NCBI GenBank assembly: GCA_043228905.1
Contig: JBHGNT010000011.1
Location: forward strand, 18,414,001-18,478,000
Source of the DNA: Azolla caroliniana
Taxonomy: Eukaryota > Polypodiophyta
Length of the DNA: 64,000 nt
Reading direction: 5' to 3'
The notes beneath the pieces were generated by a model that saw only the letters and a program-made list of their open reading frames with translations, was not told the DNA's origin and made no database searches. Position numbers and translations under genes: made by a program. Below, in pieces: positions 53,045-64,000 of the stretch (position 1 is the stretch's first letter; each line of letters starts with the position of its first letter).

Positions 53045-56000
53045 TGTCCATCTCTACATACATAATGTTCCCTCCCCAAATTGTTCTACAAACATGGTTT
53101 GTGTTAAGAGATGAGAGTCTTTTAGTTGAGCAAACAATTAGATGAAGTAGAGTTATAAAGAAACCAAAAATTTGGATTCATATAAATTAACTCTTCTAAA
53201 AACATTATTGAAATGGTGTAGGGTATGCCTTTGAGCAAATACATACAAACTCTTGTGTGAAAATCTACATGACTCTTCTATCTATCTTTGAAACCTAATG
53301 AATAAGAAGATGTTGACTATTTGTATCCCAACTCTTGTCCCTACCTCACACTACTTGCTCTCCAACTAGTTTCACCTCATGTACCCATAGATTGCAATCA
53401 ATCTCCCGTGGACGTTAAAAAGACATCAATCTATCTATCTCCATCATTTCTAATCGACCAATGGTTTATGCTAGGGTTCCAAGTGTAACATGCAGATATA
53501 TTACCCATAATGAATGCTTTTTTTTATTGAACATGTGAAAAATGACCCAAAGTAGTTTTTATGATGTTTTGACTACTTTGTCTAAGTTTTATTTGTCTAG
53601 GATTTTTTGTTCTCCATTTACGCATGATTCATAGATATGTAGATGGGAAATTTTGAAGAAATGATGTATGACAGAAGCATGGAATATTGCCTTACGGTTC
53701 ATTGTCACTTTGGTCGAGGTCCAATGTCATTATGGTCATATTATGGCATTGGATGGTGCAAATAGTATGCAAATGCATGTTTTATGCTCTCTATAGAAAA
53801 GATGACATAATAAGATTGTTTTTTAATCCAATAGTGGAATTGGGTAAAGATAGGTTGCACTAGGTTTGATACACTTGATGACATCTTCATATCAACAAAA
53901 GCCTAGATGAAATTTGCACGTGTTGGTAGGTTGGAACTTAAAAAGCACATCTTAACAAACTTAAATCATTCTAGTAAATGTGTGCTAGACTTCCACATTT
54001 GCTTATCCGTGATCAATGACATGTGTTCCAATCTGGTTCTTGAGAAATCGATTCTTTGGAAGAAATGAGATGTCAGCACCAAACTTGGAACATGTGTCCA
54101 CAACAAGCAAGAAAGAAAAAGAACAAAATGTCCATGACTGAGAGATCTACTCAACGGAAGGAGGGGAGGCAAAACAAAAGGCAAGAAAAAAAACAACAAA
54201 AGAGGACCTAGAAGATTGGAGAGGGAGAAAATAAACAAAGAGTAAGAGCGAGATAGCAGAGGGATGGTCAGCACAACTGAGCTTCTCAATAGAAGATCAT
54301 TGCTTGTAATCAAGACATACACCATATCGTCCATACGACATCGTCTTTATTTCACCTCATTGTTCCTTGAATTGTATGTGTACTATGTTAAATGAGAGGT
54401 GTTGATTGAACTGTGAGAACGCACATTAAAGGATTGTGACACTGAGGTTCCTCATTGGTACTCATGCCTCTTCTGGCGCAAAGTACACAACAAAACAAGC
54501 ACTTTGGCAATTAGAGTGAGATATATATTAACGTTGGCGTTTAAAGATCAATAAAAAAAATTAATTGCATGGCATCTTGTAAAAAAACGACTATTTAGAA
54601 GACGAACTAAAACGGTTTGTGTTTTACTAGTTTTATATCTCCATGCATCACTTTTCACACGAGGCTTCCTAAAACACTAGATTGGAATGCTTATATTAAA
54701 TTATATCACGAATATTACCACATGGTTTTTTTCCCAAGCGTAAGGACTTTTCCTCGTTCAGTTGGAACATCTACACCTATATAATCCATTGTAAGTAGTT
54801 GTTTGATGATATGTTAGGATCGTGAATTAAAAATCTAGCAAAGTGGATGAGTGTTCGATGATACGTTAAGATCATGCATTCAAATGCTAGCAAAGTGGAT
54901 GAGTAATATAATATAATTCCAAAAAGTGAGCTATTAATGTGACCACGATCTCGATTTAATGAAAAATGGTGATGTCTTCATGTTTTCTTTAATTCATGGT
55001 CCTTGCTTTCCTCAATGCAAATTGTAGTTTAATAGCGATCTTAGAGTTTCTCCCCCCTTCAATGCGAAGGGTCATTTACTCTTATCTACTCTTTGGTTTT
55101 TTCAAAGTGAACACAGACGCTTGATGGTGATCATGTATCTTATGCAAAGAGTGAGTTGTCATTATTTACTACCAAGAGAGAGAAAGAGAGAATACGTAAG
55201 AGTGCAAGATGTAACCAGACATAACATCTTGTGTTTAAGGTGATTGAAAATGAACTAGTAACTAAACTCTCGAAAACCTTTCTTCTATACAATTATGACA
55301 TTGAGTAGAGAATGGAGGTTGAGTGCCTTTCTTAAACTTAAATGGCCAATTCAACAAGAAATGTGTCCTTAATTAGGTGGATAAGACTCAAATGCTTGTG
55401 TATACCTACATTTGTGCATTTGTGCATGTGTGTGACAACAATGTCAATCATACATTTTGTTTATGTTGAGAGAGGAATATATATGCTATGGATATTTTCT
55501 TAGGTATGAATGGAAAAACAAATCTTGTATGTATATTGGTGGGAATCAATTCATAAACACATGGGAACCTTGTCCATGACCATTTTTAATCAAATTTGAA
55601 GTTACAAAACTTCAACAATTGAGTTTGACGAGTAGTACCTTCATATCGCTACAAGAAAACTCATCAAGGAATTTGGAAAGTATGTGATGCATTGTAAGTA
55701 GGATAATTAAATTAGAGAAAAAAGGTAATGGTTGTGGGGTCTTACACATCTAACTTTAGATATACTTTATCTTAAAACCCTTGGAAACCTTCCCTAAATT
55801 ATAATGTAAGGAGTTTCACGGGATCTTAAGCATCTACATTGAGGCTCACTTGTCTCATAATACCTTTGGAAGAACCTTTTTAAATTATCATTGAAAAGAG
55901 AAATAGGACCTGACTTCTCCCAGGACTATAAAGTCATTTTGTCCATTGGATATGATGATGTTATTTAATGTTGTACGTTGTGGGCCAAAGGTTATAAATG

Positions 56001-57890
56001 GGAACCCATGAGAAATTAGATGATATAAATGAGAGCCCATGGAACATCTTAAGGAGCCAAATTTTACCTACAAAAGTTGCTAGAAATCCAAACTTTGGTT
56101 TGGTTATTAGACCAATGAAGGAAAGAGACGCACATGGAGAAAGAGGGAAGAGAAGAGAGGGTATGTATGCTAAGGGAGAGACAAAGAGATATTCGATAAT
56201 TTGATTTCCTCTTACATGTCACTGGATAAAATTTCCATGGAACAAGGGGGCTAATGACATTAGAATAGCATGACCCACGACACTAATGAGATAGGATAAG
56301 TTGTCTTCTTATTACAAAGGCTTCTATATTTTATTTAGCATTCTACAAGAAGTTTTTTTTTTTCCAAAAAAATACTGCTTCGCATTAGTTAGCAAACAAA
56401 ATTACATCATAGAACTCTCAAAATTCCTGTCAACAACCCTCACTCTGGCCTTCCCACCAAAGCGGACATAGTCCCCACCTCATTTTAAAAGTTTTAAATT
56501 GTTTCCTTAATGAATTTCCGATTCACTTGTAATCTTAATGAATTAGATGGAAATTCATTACTCTTGCAACTTGGGAGTTGAGGAGATTTGTCGGCAAATT
56601 CTCGTGTTGATATTCATGTGAATCGTTCACTTTAAATGTTAAAAACTTATTGTTACCCCACTTTACACAGAGAAGCATAACCACTTTGCAACACATTACT
56701 ATTTGTTGACACCACTCAAAAGGAAGACCACCCGGTGAGAACAATGGAACCCACATTGCACTGATGTTAACTATGTCAAATTTGAAGCCCCCAATTATCC
56801 TGTCCAAATTCTCAACTATCTTAAATAGTCAAAGGTACAAGATAGTGAAGCAATACTAAGAATGCTCTACAAAGAAGACAATGTTGTGTAACGTGCATCT
56901 ACGAATGAGCACAAGGTTACAAGTCTCTTTAGAGCCTATTGAAGTATATTATTGAGTTGAAATGTCTTTGTATGGAGTTGTACTATGGTGATCATTGATA
57001 AGCATCTTTTACATGTATTTTGCTCCATCATAAGATTCTACACTGATATTATGGGCAAGGTTGGCATGAGAGAATGTTATATTGCTAAACTTTCCCCCCA
57101 CTTTGTAGTTGAAAATAAATAATTACAAAAAAAAATTAATATTAATCAACATTGAAAGATGTTGGCAATGTATGACAAATCATCCCCAAGTGACATCACA
57201 TGACCATACGATTGTATCGGACATCTTATTCGAAAATTGACATAAACTAAGTTCCATAAGTTAATGGGCGCATTCACACAAGCATTGTAGAGCTTTTAGG
57301 CATATACTAGTTGGTAACAGCCAAATCCATTATTTCAACTCAAAGTAAGGGAAATTATGGTACAATTTCCACAAACCTATAAAAGCTAAAGCAACTCGTT
57401 GAAGGTATGAAATTATGATTGATTTACTAGAGTGAAGGCAATCGACCTTAAATTGTTGTCAATTACAATGGGATATTCAAGTGGTCCACTACTCCTAGTC
57501 AACAATAATCTATATTTCTTTGAGGTCTTGAGAGCCTTAAACAAAATGATCTTTAGACAAAAATCATTTATGACTATTCGTGAGACCTATTATTACCATC
57601 TAAATCAAATCATCTACTAAAGCTAGTATTCCCACCATCCACAATTTAATGAAGCTGAAAGCCGACCAATGCAAAAAACAAAAGTAATAAATTATCCTAC
57701 TCTATCATGTTGGTAGGGTTGGCAAGGAGAACCTATACTACAATCCTACAAGAGATTTTTCAAGAAGCCAAATGAGAACAGCTTCGAGCCGATGGCTGCA
57801 CGATCAACCGTAATGCTCATAGATTAGGATGTATTGACGGTGGATATGTTGATTTTGTTACACTTCAAAGTTTTATGACCATGAAGTAAC
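53045..57890. other. AT-rich intergenic region, nothing identified
   Basis: Only short frames without recognisable domains. A small direct repeat (about 50 bp, units near 54801 and 54851, sharing CTAGCAAAGTGGATGAG) is present. No RNA gene or LTR was recognised. Confidence 0.4.
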
Positions 57891-57952
57891 TTGATAGTCC
57901 CGTGTATCCGGATGAAGTTTTACTTTCAAACCGTGAAGCAAAGAGGGAGACG

Positions 57953-58039
57953 TGTGTGTGTGTGTGTGGGGGGGGGGCAATCTCCAAAGAGTTGTAAATG
58001 TAGTCCTTATGCCCATAGTTGTATTAGTGTATATATATA

Positions 58040-58107
<68 letters not shown>

Positions 58108-58110
58108 TAC
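57953..58110. repeat. Compound microsatellite: GT, G-run, TA and GA arrays
   Basis: A GT run followed by nine or more G (about 57953-57977), then a long TA array (58028-58075) joined to a GA array (58076-58105). Confidence 0.9.
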
Positions 58111-58484
58111 CTCCAAAAAAAACATGGTACATATGAAGGAAGAGAACACTACACTATACATGGAAATGTCACATTCATATCTAATGGGAACAACCTCTAG
58201 GGGGAGGGGGGGGGCTCACGTGACCATGACAAATGAGGGTCCAAAGAGAAAGAGAGAGGAGGAGGAGGAGAAGAAGAAGGGTATTTGTAGCAATTATGAT
58301 AAAATAATTATGTGAAGAAAAACAAAAGAGGCGGGTGGCAGGGGGAGGTCATTAAGAGAGAGAGCAGGACTAGTCATTAAACTCCCTTTTTAATTATTAA
58401 CTGGTCAGAAGAAGAAGTAGAAGAAGAAGAAGAGAGAGACAGACAGGCAGAGGGACAGAAGGAAAGCAACATAAATACACACAC

Positions 58485-58645
58485 ATATATATGTACTGTA
58501 TACATATATGAACACACACACAATACAATACAATACAATACAATACAATACATACATATACGTACATACACATACATACATAATACGTATATGTGTGTGT
58601 TATGCATATACATATATACGTATATATGTATGTATGTATGTATTT
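58485..58645. repeat. CA/TA and AATAC-type microsatellites
   Basis: CA and TA dinucleotide runs flank about seven AATAC pentamer repeats (58519-58552). TATG-type repeats follow near 58620-58640. Confidence 0.85.
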
Positions 58646-58862
58646 GGATCAAATAAGTTCCCCTGTTCTTAATGGTGGCTGGTAAGAGAAATTTTCAAAG
58701 AGAAAAAAACAGGGTAAAGGAAAGGGGTGTGATAATATCATGTGTTGACAGAAGCCCAATCAAGTGCTGCCACGTGCCAAGGGGCCCCCCTCACCATCAC
58801 CATTAAATAACACAAAGAGGGAGGAAGAAGGCCTGTCATCAGACTTAACTCTCACCTTAATT

Positions 58863-58863
<1 letters not shown>

Positions 58864-58911
<48 letters not shown>
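58864..58911. repeat. CT dinucleotide microsatellite
   Basis: An uninterrupted CT array of about 24 units. No adjacent coding sequence. Confidence 0.9.
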
Positions 58912-58914
<3 letters not shown>

Positions 58915-60172
58915 TTTCCACAGAAACCCTTCCCTTGTCTTCTTCTTTACTCCCATCATCTACCTATCCTATCCTATCTACATCTACACACTATTTTCCC
59001 CTCCTTTCCTTCTAACTTCATAACCCACATAAATACTTATAAGTTATATATCTATATATACATTATATGTAAGTGTGTCTAATGTAGATATAGACTTAAT
59101 CAAGAATTGGGCAATCATTACTAACCCACATAATAAAAACACCCAACGACACCTTAACTCCCCAATAGACTGATATAATGTAATTGTGGTGGTTGTATCT
59201 ACAAACAAACAACAAAGGACTCTCGCCAGCAAATGATCAACAGAAAACAAAAAGACTTCTTTGACTCCTATCATCACATAGAAAAGTATACATTTCTAGC
59301 GCATATTCCCGTCGTAGGGCTTAATTGTGACATGCGTATGAGTTGATTTCTATAGTTCGGGTTCACATTCAGACACAAGACAAAAAAAAGGAGTCCTATA
59401 ATCCGACTGGTTCTTGCAAATGCAAAACAATATCCACATTCACATACATTTTAGAAAGACATCCACAGTCAAATCAAAAACGTGATCATCAGGTTTCAAA
59501 ACAAGCCAGAGGCATATATACAAAAATAAGCAACATCTAGTGTTTTATGTAGCCAAAAACACATTTACGTGAACCACAATTTTCTTCTGCCAGGAAATAC
59601 AAGGCAAGTTACAACTCTTGATTGGGAGGGGAGCATGCTTTGTGAAGGGAGATAGGTGGGGGGGTATAGAGATGCCTGCGTATACATACATGAATTTGCG
59701 ATTGCACGATTCGTAATGCCAAATTTCATTGCAAAACTGGAATTTAATTTTAATGTCTCTCGAATTCTCAAGATAGCAGCTAGGTACCGAAGCAACTATC
59801 CGCCCGTCCATTGGCTCTATCTGCTTTGCTCTCGTCCACTCTCCATTACACGAGAATGCAAATGCGTCCCTCCTGTCCCAGGATGCCAACAAGGAGCCAC
59901 AGCCACAGCTCTTCCAGTAGTATATTCACAGGGTTAAGGATTCTTTCAGGTTTTTTTAGATGAGATAGATTGTGTTACTTCTAAGAGCCACATGCTCCGC
60001 AAGTAAATAAGTAGAATTCCGCAGCCAAAAGCCACTCAAAAAAGGAGAGGAACATGAAGATGACCTGAATAAACCTCCTGACAGACAGCAAACGCAGGAG
60101 AGATAATAAAAAAAACAATGATGTTCATACAGAAGAAACATCAATGGCATTGACGACGATGGGTGGCCACGA
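58912..60172. other. Region 3' of the DRB gene
   Basis: No gene recognised. The part nearest 60172 probably includes the 3' UTR of the minus-strand DRB gene. No single poly(A) signal could be chosen. Confidence 0.4.
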
Positions 60173-62813
60173 TTACAATCTCAGCTTATTGAACACTTGC
60201 CGTGTTACGGCCTCGCTGTCCATCATCAAGTTTGAAGAAGATGAGTCGCTACCACCATGATGATTTATAGGTAAAGCAGGCGGATCATTCCGTCGAGGGG
60301 GTGGGGCTGAACAAACGGGCACCATGTGGCGGACACGAACAGCAGGAGCCATGTTAGACGATGGCCGTAAACCCAATGAGCTGGCTATGGCAGCCGCAGC
60401 TGAAGATGTATTTGAAGGCATGTGCGAGCCCCACCATTGGGCCGATTTAGACCACAACGATGAGAAATGTGAGCTTGAACTACCCATGGGAGTAGCTGAA
60501 CAAGAAGAAGCTGCTGCCGCTGCCGCTGCCACAGCTGAATACACAGTCTTCTTATCAAGCCCATGGGGAGTTCTCTCTTTCTCTCCATTGCTGTTTACTT
60601 CACCTTGGTACCAACGGTCGGTACTATAGCTCCCATGGTTTTCTTTCAGCCTTATCAGACCATCTGTATAACTGCCATGGCTTTCATTACGCCTAATTCG
60701 CATCTCCTCCTCCAAACCTCCCATCTTCCTCTCCTCATTTTGCACATTCCATGGCCTTCCTCGGTTTGCCTCTTCGACCGAATTGTGCTTCGTATTGTCA
60801 CCCCTTAGCCATCCTTCCTTATAACCAAGTCTCTTCTGCTCTTCTAACCTCTGCAAGAGTGCCTCTCCTCTCAACCAGCCTTCGCTGTATCCACGGGTCC
60901 GATCCACTGAGAGGGCTGCTTGCTCTCTATCCAAGGATCCATTCATGCCATAGCCATTCGCCAACATATCGTTATGCACATTCCATTCCTCACTACGATC
61001 CTCCTCATCGAGCTGCGGCAAATAGCCTCTGTATTCAAACCGTTCACTCTGCGACTGCATACGGTTTCTAAGCTGATGATGGTGATGATGATGCTGTGGC
61101 TGAAGATGAACAGGCTGCTGATGAGGTGTACGCACATTGCAGGAGGACATTTGGTCACACCCTGACCAATCCTCTTCTTCCTCTCTGCTGAGCTGCAGCT
61201 CTTCAAGCAGCAATGGCCGGTTGAGATCGAAGCGCTCACTAAGAGATTGATAAGGCAGACCACGAATGCGGTGCGGGTGGGCCATCATCATCCGGCCAAC
61301 CGCTGGAGTGCCTGCAGGCAATACTTCCACTGATGGGGATTCCAGGCCAGACAGAGAATGGCGTCTCTGATGCCGTCCATTGCTCTGTCTGGACATGGAT
61401 CCACCATAGAAACTTGGGCTTGGTTGGGCATTATAGAACGCCCGGCCAGTACCCCGATGCCCACTGAAATGATGGTTACTCCCTTCTTCAGGCCCCGGAT
61501 TGTTAAACAGGAATCTCTGACCTAAGTCGAAGCTTCCATCAAAGCTTGCTTCACACCCACTATTCACCTGTGTGCTGAACTGGGATACCCTAGGGCTTGG
61601 GTTAGGATTAGAGTTCCGGTCGAGAGTAGATGCAACTTCTGACGAAGCATATACGAATTGACCATCTCTGCTAGATCTTTGCCTGCACTCTCTAACTTTG
61701 ACAGCTCTCGCTTTGGTAATCCCTGACGAACGAGGCGTTGGAACAATCAGAGATGCTTCCTCCACTCCAGCTGCACAGCTCTCCAAGACTCGAGGCAGAG
61801 ACGAGGATGCAGGAGGAACTGCAAAACCCAACAAGCAAGAAATACAGAAACAATGGCGTCAATTCATCACTAATCAACAGATTACCGTGATAATGAAGCA
61901 AAATGATGAATTAGATAGCAGGAAACAATGCTACAATATCTGATTTAATCAGGTTTCATTGCACGCGGATAACAATCTAAATTAACACTTTCTCAGAAGC
62001 TAGCAGAAAGGATAAGAATTGTTCATGAAAATCATCAGTAATACGATAGATGCATGGAAGATATCTTCATATTCTTCAACAATACTCCACAAACTTCCAT
62101 GTTCCCTACTGTGGGAAGTAACGAGTAGATTCTCTCTAGTATTAATGCTGAGTCTAAGGAAGGACGAGGTTCGAAAGTGCCAGATAAAGTATCTACTTAC
62201 GTTGCCGCAGGGAAGACCAAGCTGCCATAGCCGCATTCTTCTCTGCTTGCTTCTTTGTCTTAGCAGGGTCTCCCATGAACCTTCTCCCTCCAACCTCCAC
62301 CATGCACTTGAAGAGAGGGAGATGCTTTGGTCCGGACCTAATCGTCGTATACACAGGCAGAGATACCCCAGCTCTCTGCGCCGTTTCCTGCAACAAATTC
62401 TTACAGACTCCCGTTTCGTCCTGCGGGAACATGGAGTGAAGCAGCACACACAGAATTAAGAACGAGTGAGGGAACTTTGCAGGGGAAGAAAAGATAACAT
62501 TTTTGTATACGCTGATGAGAAATTAGGGTATTGGCAATGGCGATGGTGATGATCTCGAAGTCCTTACCAGTATTCGAGCAGCCAGGGACTGTACAGGGCC
62601 TCGCGTTGAGAGTTTTGAGAGGGCGATCTCTGCAGCAGAATGCTCTGCTTGCCTGAGTGTCGTATGATACCCGGGGCTTTCAAACACCTCTCCATTAAAG
62701 CTTACAGTAGCTTTGAACCTTGGCGCATGGTCAGGACCTTCTCTGATGCAAGTGTAGGAAGGCAAATTGAAGCAGCTCCTCTGCGCAAGCTCTTGTAGCT
62801 GATTCTTGAACAT
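60173..62813 (-). CDS. Double-stranded-RNA-binding protein, DRB2/DRB3/DRB5-like
   Basis: Three coding exons on the minus strand: 62813-62568 (82 codons), 62420-62201 and 61818-60173. Donors are GTAAGG and GTAAGT; acceptors are CCGCAG and TTGCAG. Phases agree (0, then 1), giving about 703 aa. Exon 1 encodes the first dsRBD, starting MFKNQLQELAQRSCFNLPSY, nearly the DRB2-class N-terminus. Exon 2 encodes the second dsRBD (DETGVCKNLLQETAQRAG to NAAMAAWSSL). Exon 3 is a long low-complexity tail with a His run, a poly-Ala segment and the AVRVRHMVPVCSAPPP motif near the C-terminus, which resembles the conserved end of DRB2-type proteins. These proteins bind double-stranded RNA and act in small-RNA-linked silencing in nucleus and cytoplasm. 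The tail makes it much longer than the roughly 400-450 aa usual for Arabidopsis relatives. Family and exon structure are confident; the exact subgroup is not. Confidence 0.93.
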
Positions 62814-63530
62814 CTTTTTTTTGTTTTAGGGGTCGATATTGTATGGATCAATAGAGATGGCGTCCCGCTCTGAATTGCTTAGATGCGTTGAGGCGGGCAA
62901 CCAGGGAAATCAGACGGAATTGCAGAAGCGGAATCGGAGCTTCGACATAGTTGAAGATGGGAGGGAAAGTTTGAGGTAAAGAAGGGAAGCTGGGCAGTAT
63001 TATCTGGCGCCTCGAGTCAGAAGGTGGAAGGAAGGAGAGAGGAGGAGCTCCGGAGGAAGTGGCGATGGTGGTCGCGAGCTGCTCAGAGGGAGCTCTGATG
63101 GTGGCGATGGTGGAGCTCGCGAGCAATGGCCATCAGGAAGAGGGAGGGGGGGGGGGGGGGGGAGGCTATGGTGGCGGAAGGTTTTTTTGTTTCTGTGTAA
63201 GAAGGAGGGAGAAGGAGGAAGAGGAAGAGGAAGAGAAGGAAAGAGGTTCCTGCGATGTGGGCGATGTCGCCGCGAGCTCCTACAAGTAGCAGAAGAAAGT
63301 AGTAGCAGGAAGAAGAAGCAGAAGAAGAAGAAGAAGAAGAGAGAGAGAGAGAGAGATGCAGGCGCAGAGAAATGAAGAAAAAAGAGCACGAGACGCAAAG
63401 ACTGTGTGCGTGTGTGTGTGTGTGTCTAGAGAGAGGATGTGAATCTAGAGAGGGGATGTACGCGCACGTGAGATACACACATAGACTGAGAGTGAGATAT
63501 CAATCATCATCATCCATCCATCATCCACCA
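62814..63530 (-). promoter_or_regulatory. Upstream region of the DRB gene
   Basis: Read toward the gene, this region is strongly CT-rich, with a C run (complement of the G run at 63146-63161), CTT repeats and a CT array (63339-63356). Pyrimidine-rich leaders are common in plant genes. No TATA box was assigned. Confidence 0.4.
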
Positions 63531-64000
63531 TGACCTCATTCCAAACTTCTAGAGAGTAGATGCTGAGTTTTTCTTTTTTAGAGAGAGAGTCCATGTGCAT
63601 GGTACATTTGGTATGTATGTATGTATGATAGATAGATAGATAGCGCTCTCAACTCCATCACTCCTCCATACAACAAAAGAAGACTTAATTTTATCAGTTC
63701 TTTTTTTTTAATCCTTTAAGAATGAGAGAGAGCCCTTGCTTAGCACACCCTAATAATAATCAGATCGCTCCTCATTCATTCTTAGATGGCTTAGTACTAC
63801 TTACTCCCCCCCCCCCCCCCCCCACCCTAACCCACTTTAAGTGTTTTTTATTATATATATAATACACACACAAATTACTCCCGGCTCAACATTTCCCCAT
63901 TGGTCTATCCAGTAGAGAGAGGATGTGTGTGGCCACCACGCATGTAGAGAGTGGATGTATGTCCGCCCTCGCACTCCCACATCATGGATGGCATGTGGAG
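63531..64000. other. Microsatellite-rich end of window
   Basis: Contains TATG and GATA short repeats (about 63612-63642), a C run (63806-63822) and a TA/CA run (63851-63872). No gene seen. Confidence 0.5.

Noticed and set aside
56535-56807. A minus-strand frame of 90 codons as a small gene
   Set aside because: No recognisable motif, AT-rich context, no supporting neighbour or splice signal.
58028-58105. Reading frames through TA/GA and CT arrays (for example 57891-58200 and 58764-59082)
   Set aside because: They are simple-repeat translations with no other coding signal.
62814-63478. Minus-strand Ser/Leu/Pro-rich frames upstream of the DRB start as extra DRB exons
   Set aside because: They are translations of pyrimidine repeats, and the DRB N-terminus at 62813 already matches the family start.

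Overview
The window is nuclear DNA of a land plant. Two plant regulatory genes flank it: an intronless SUVH-type SET-domain gene (4011-5963, +) and a three-exon DRB2/3/5-type double-stranded-RNA-binding gene (60173-62813, -). Almost everything between them is nested LTR retrotransposons. I cannot fix the species. The transposon families suggest a large, repeat-rich genome, possibly a non-seed plant such as a fern, but that is weak inference.

Layout. 1-4010: AT-rich intergenic DNA. 4011-5963: SUVH gene. About 7480-7695 and 52424-53044: the two halves of a minus-strand LINE relic, split by one Ty1/copia element (7696-52423; 365-bp LTRs; initiator-Met PBS). The copia coding region is broken by three retrotransposons. 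Element D (9353-37771) is a chromodomain Ty3/gypsy element. Element C (38353-43378) is a pol-less Ty3 element. Element F (43979-49776) is a second chromodomain Ty3/gypsy element. A fourth insertion, H (50749-about 51933), is an LTR fragment. D itself is split by three further elements: A1 (10034-17155), B (17824-26126) and A2 (28065-35186). B carries another insert of roughly 300 bp. Each junction was read by matching target-site duplications (TSDs) and by the interrupted protein resuming on the far side. 53045-60172: AT-rich intergenic DNA with microsatellites. 60173-62813: DRB gene. 62814-64000: its purine/pyrimidine-rich upstream region.

Two Ty3 lineages are present. Lineage 1 (A1, A2, B, C; H by LTR similarity) has LTRs starting TGTCGTGAAG. 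Its complete elements share an unusual primer site (TGGTGAACCCGACGTG), a covarying hairpin just before the polypurine tract, and 4-bp TSDs of the form NCGT. Where the protease is present its motif is DHGSE. A1 and A2 have the same length, the same predicted proteins and open ORFs, so they look recently active. B is decayed and C is non-autonomous. Lineage 2 (D, F) has LTRs starting TGTCATG, 5-bp TSDs, a DSG/DTG-type protease, a C-terminal chromodomain, and a GTTAAAC-like frameshift site at the gag/pol junction.

The most interesting signals are in the LTRs. In D and F the sequence just inside the 5' LTR is a perfect 12-nt reverse complement of the predicted 5' end of the element's own transcript, and the two families covary. 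This points to tRNA-independent (Tf1-like) self-priming. D and F also carry heat-shock elements just upstream of the TATA box. LTRs of D, F, B and H contain antisense tRNA-like modules with A- and B-box spacing. All comparisons were made by eye; no alignment or database search was run.
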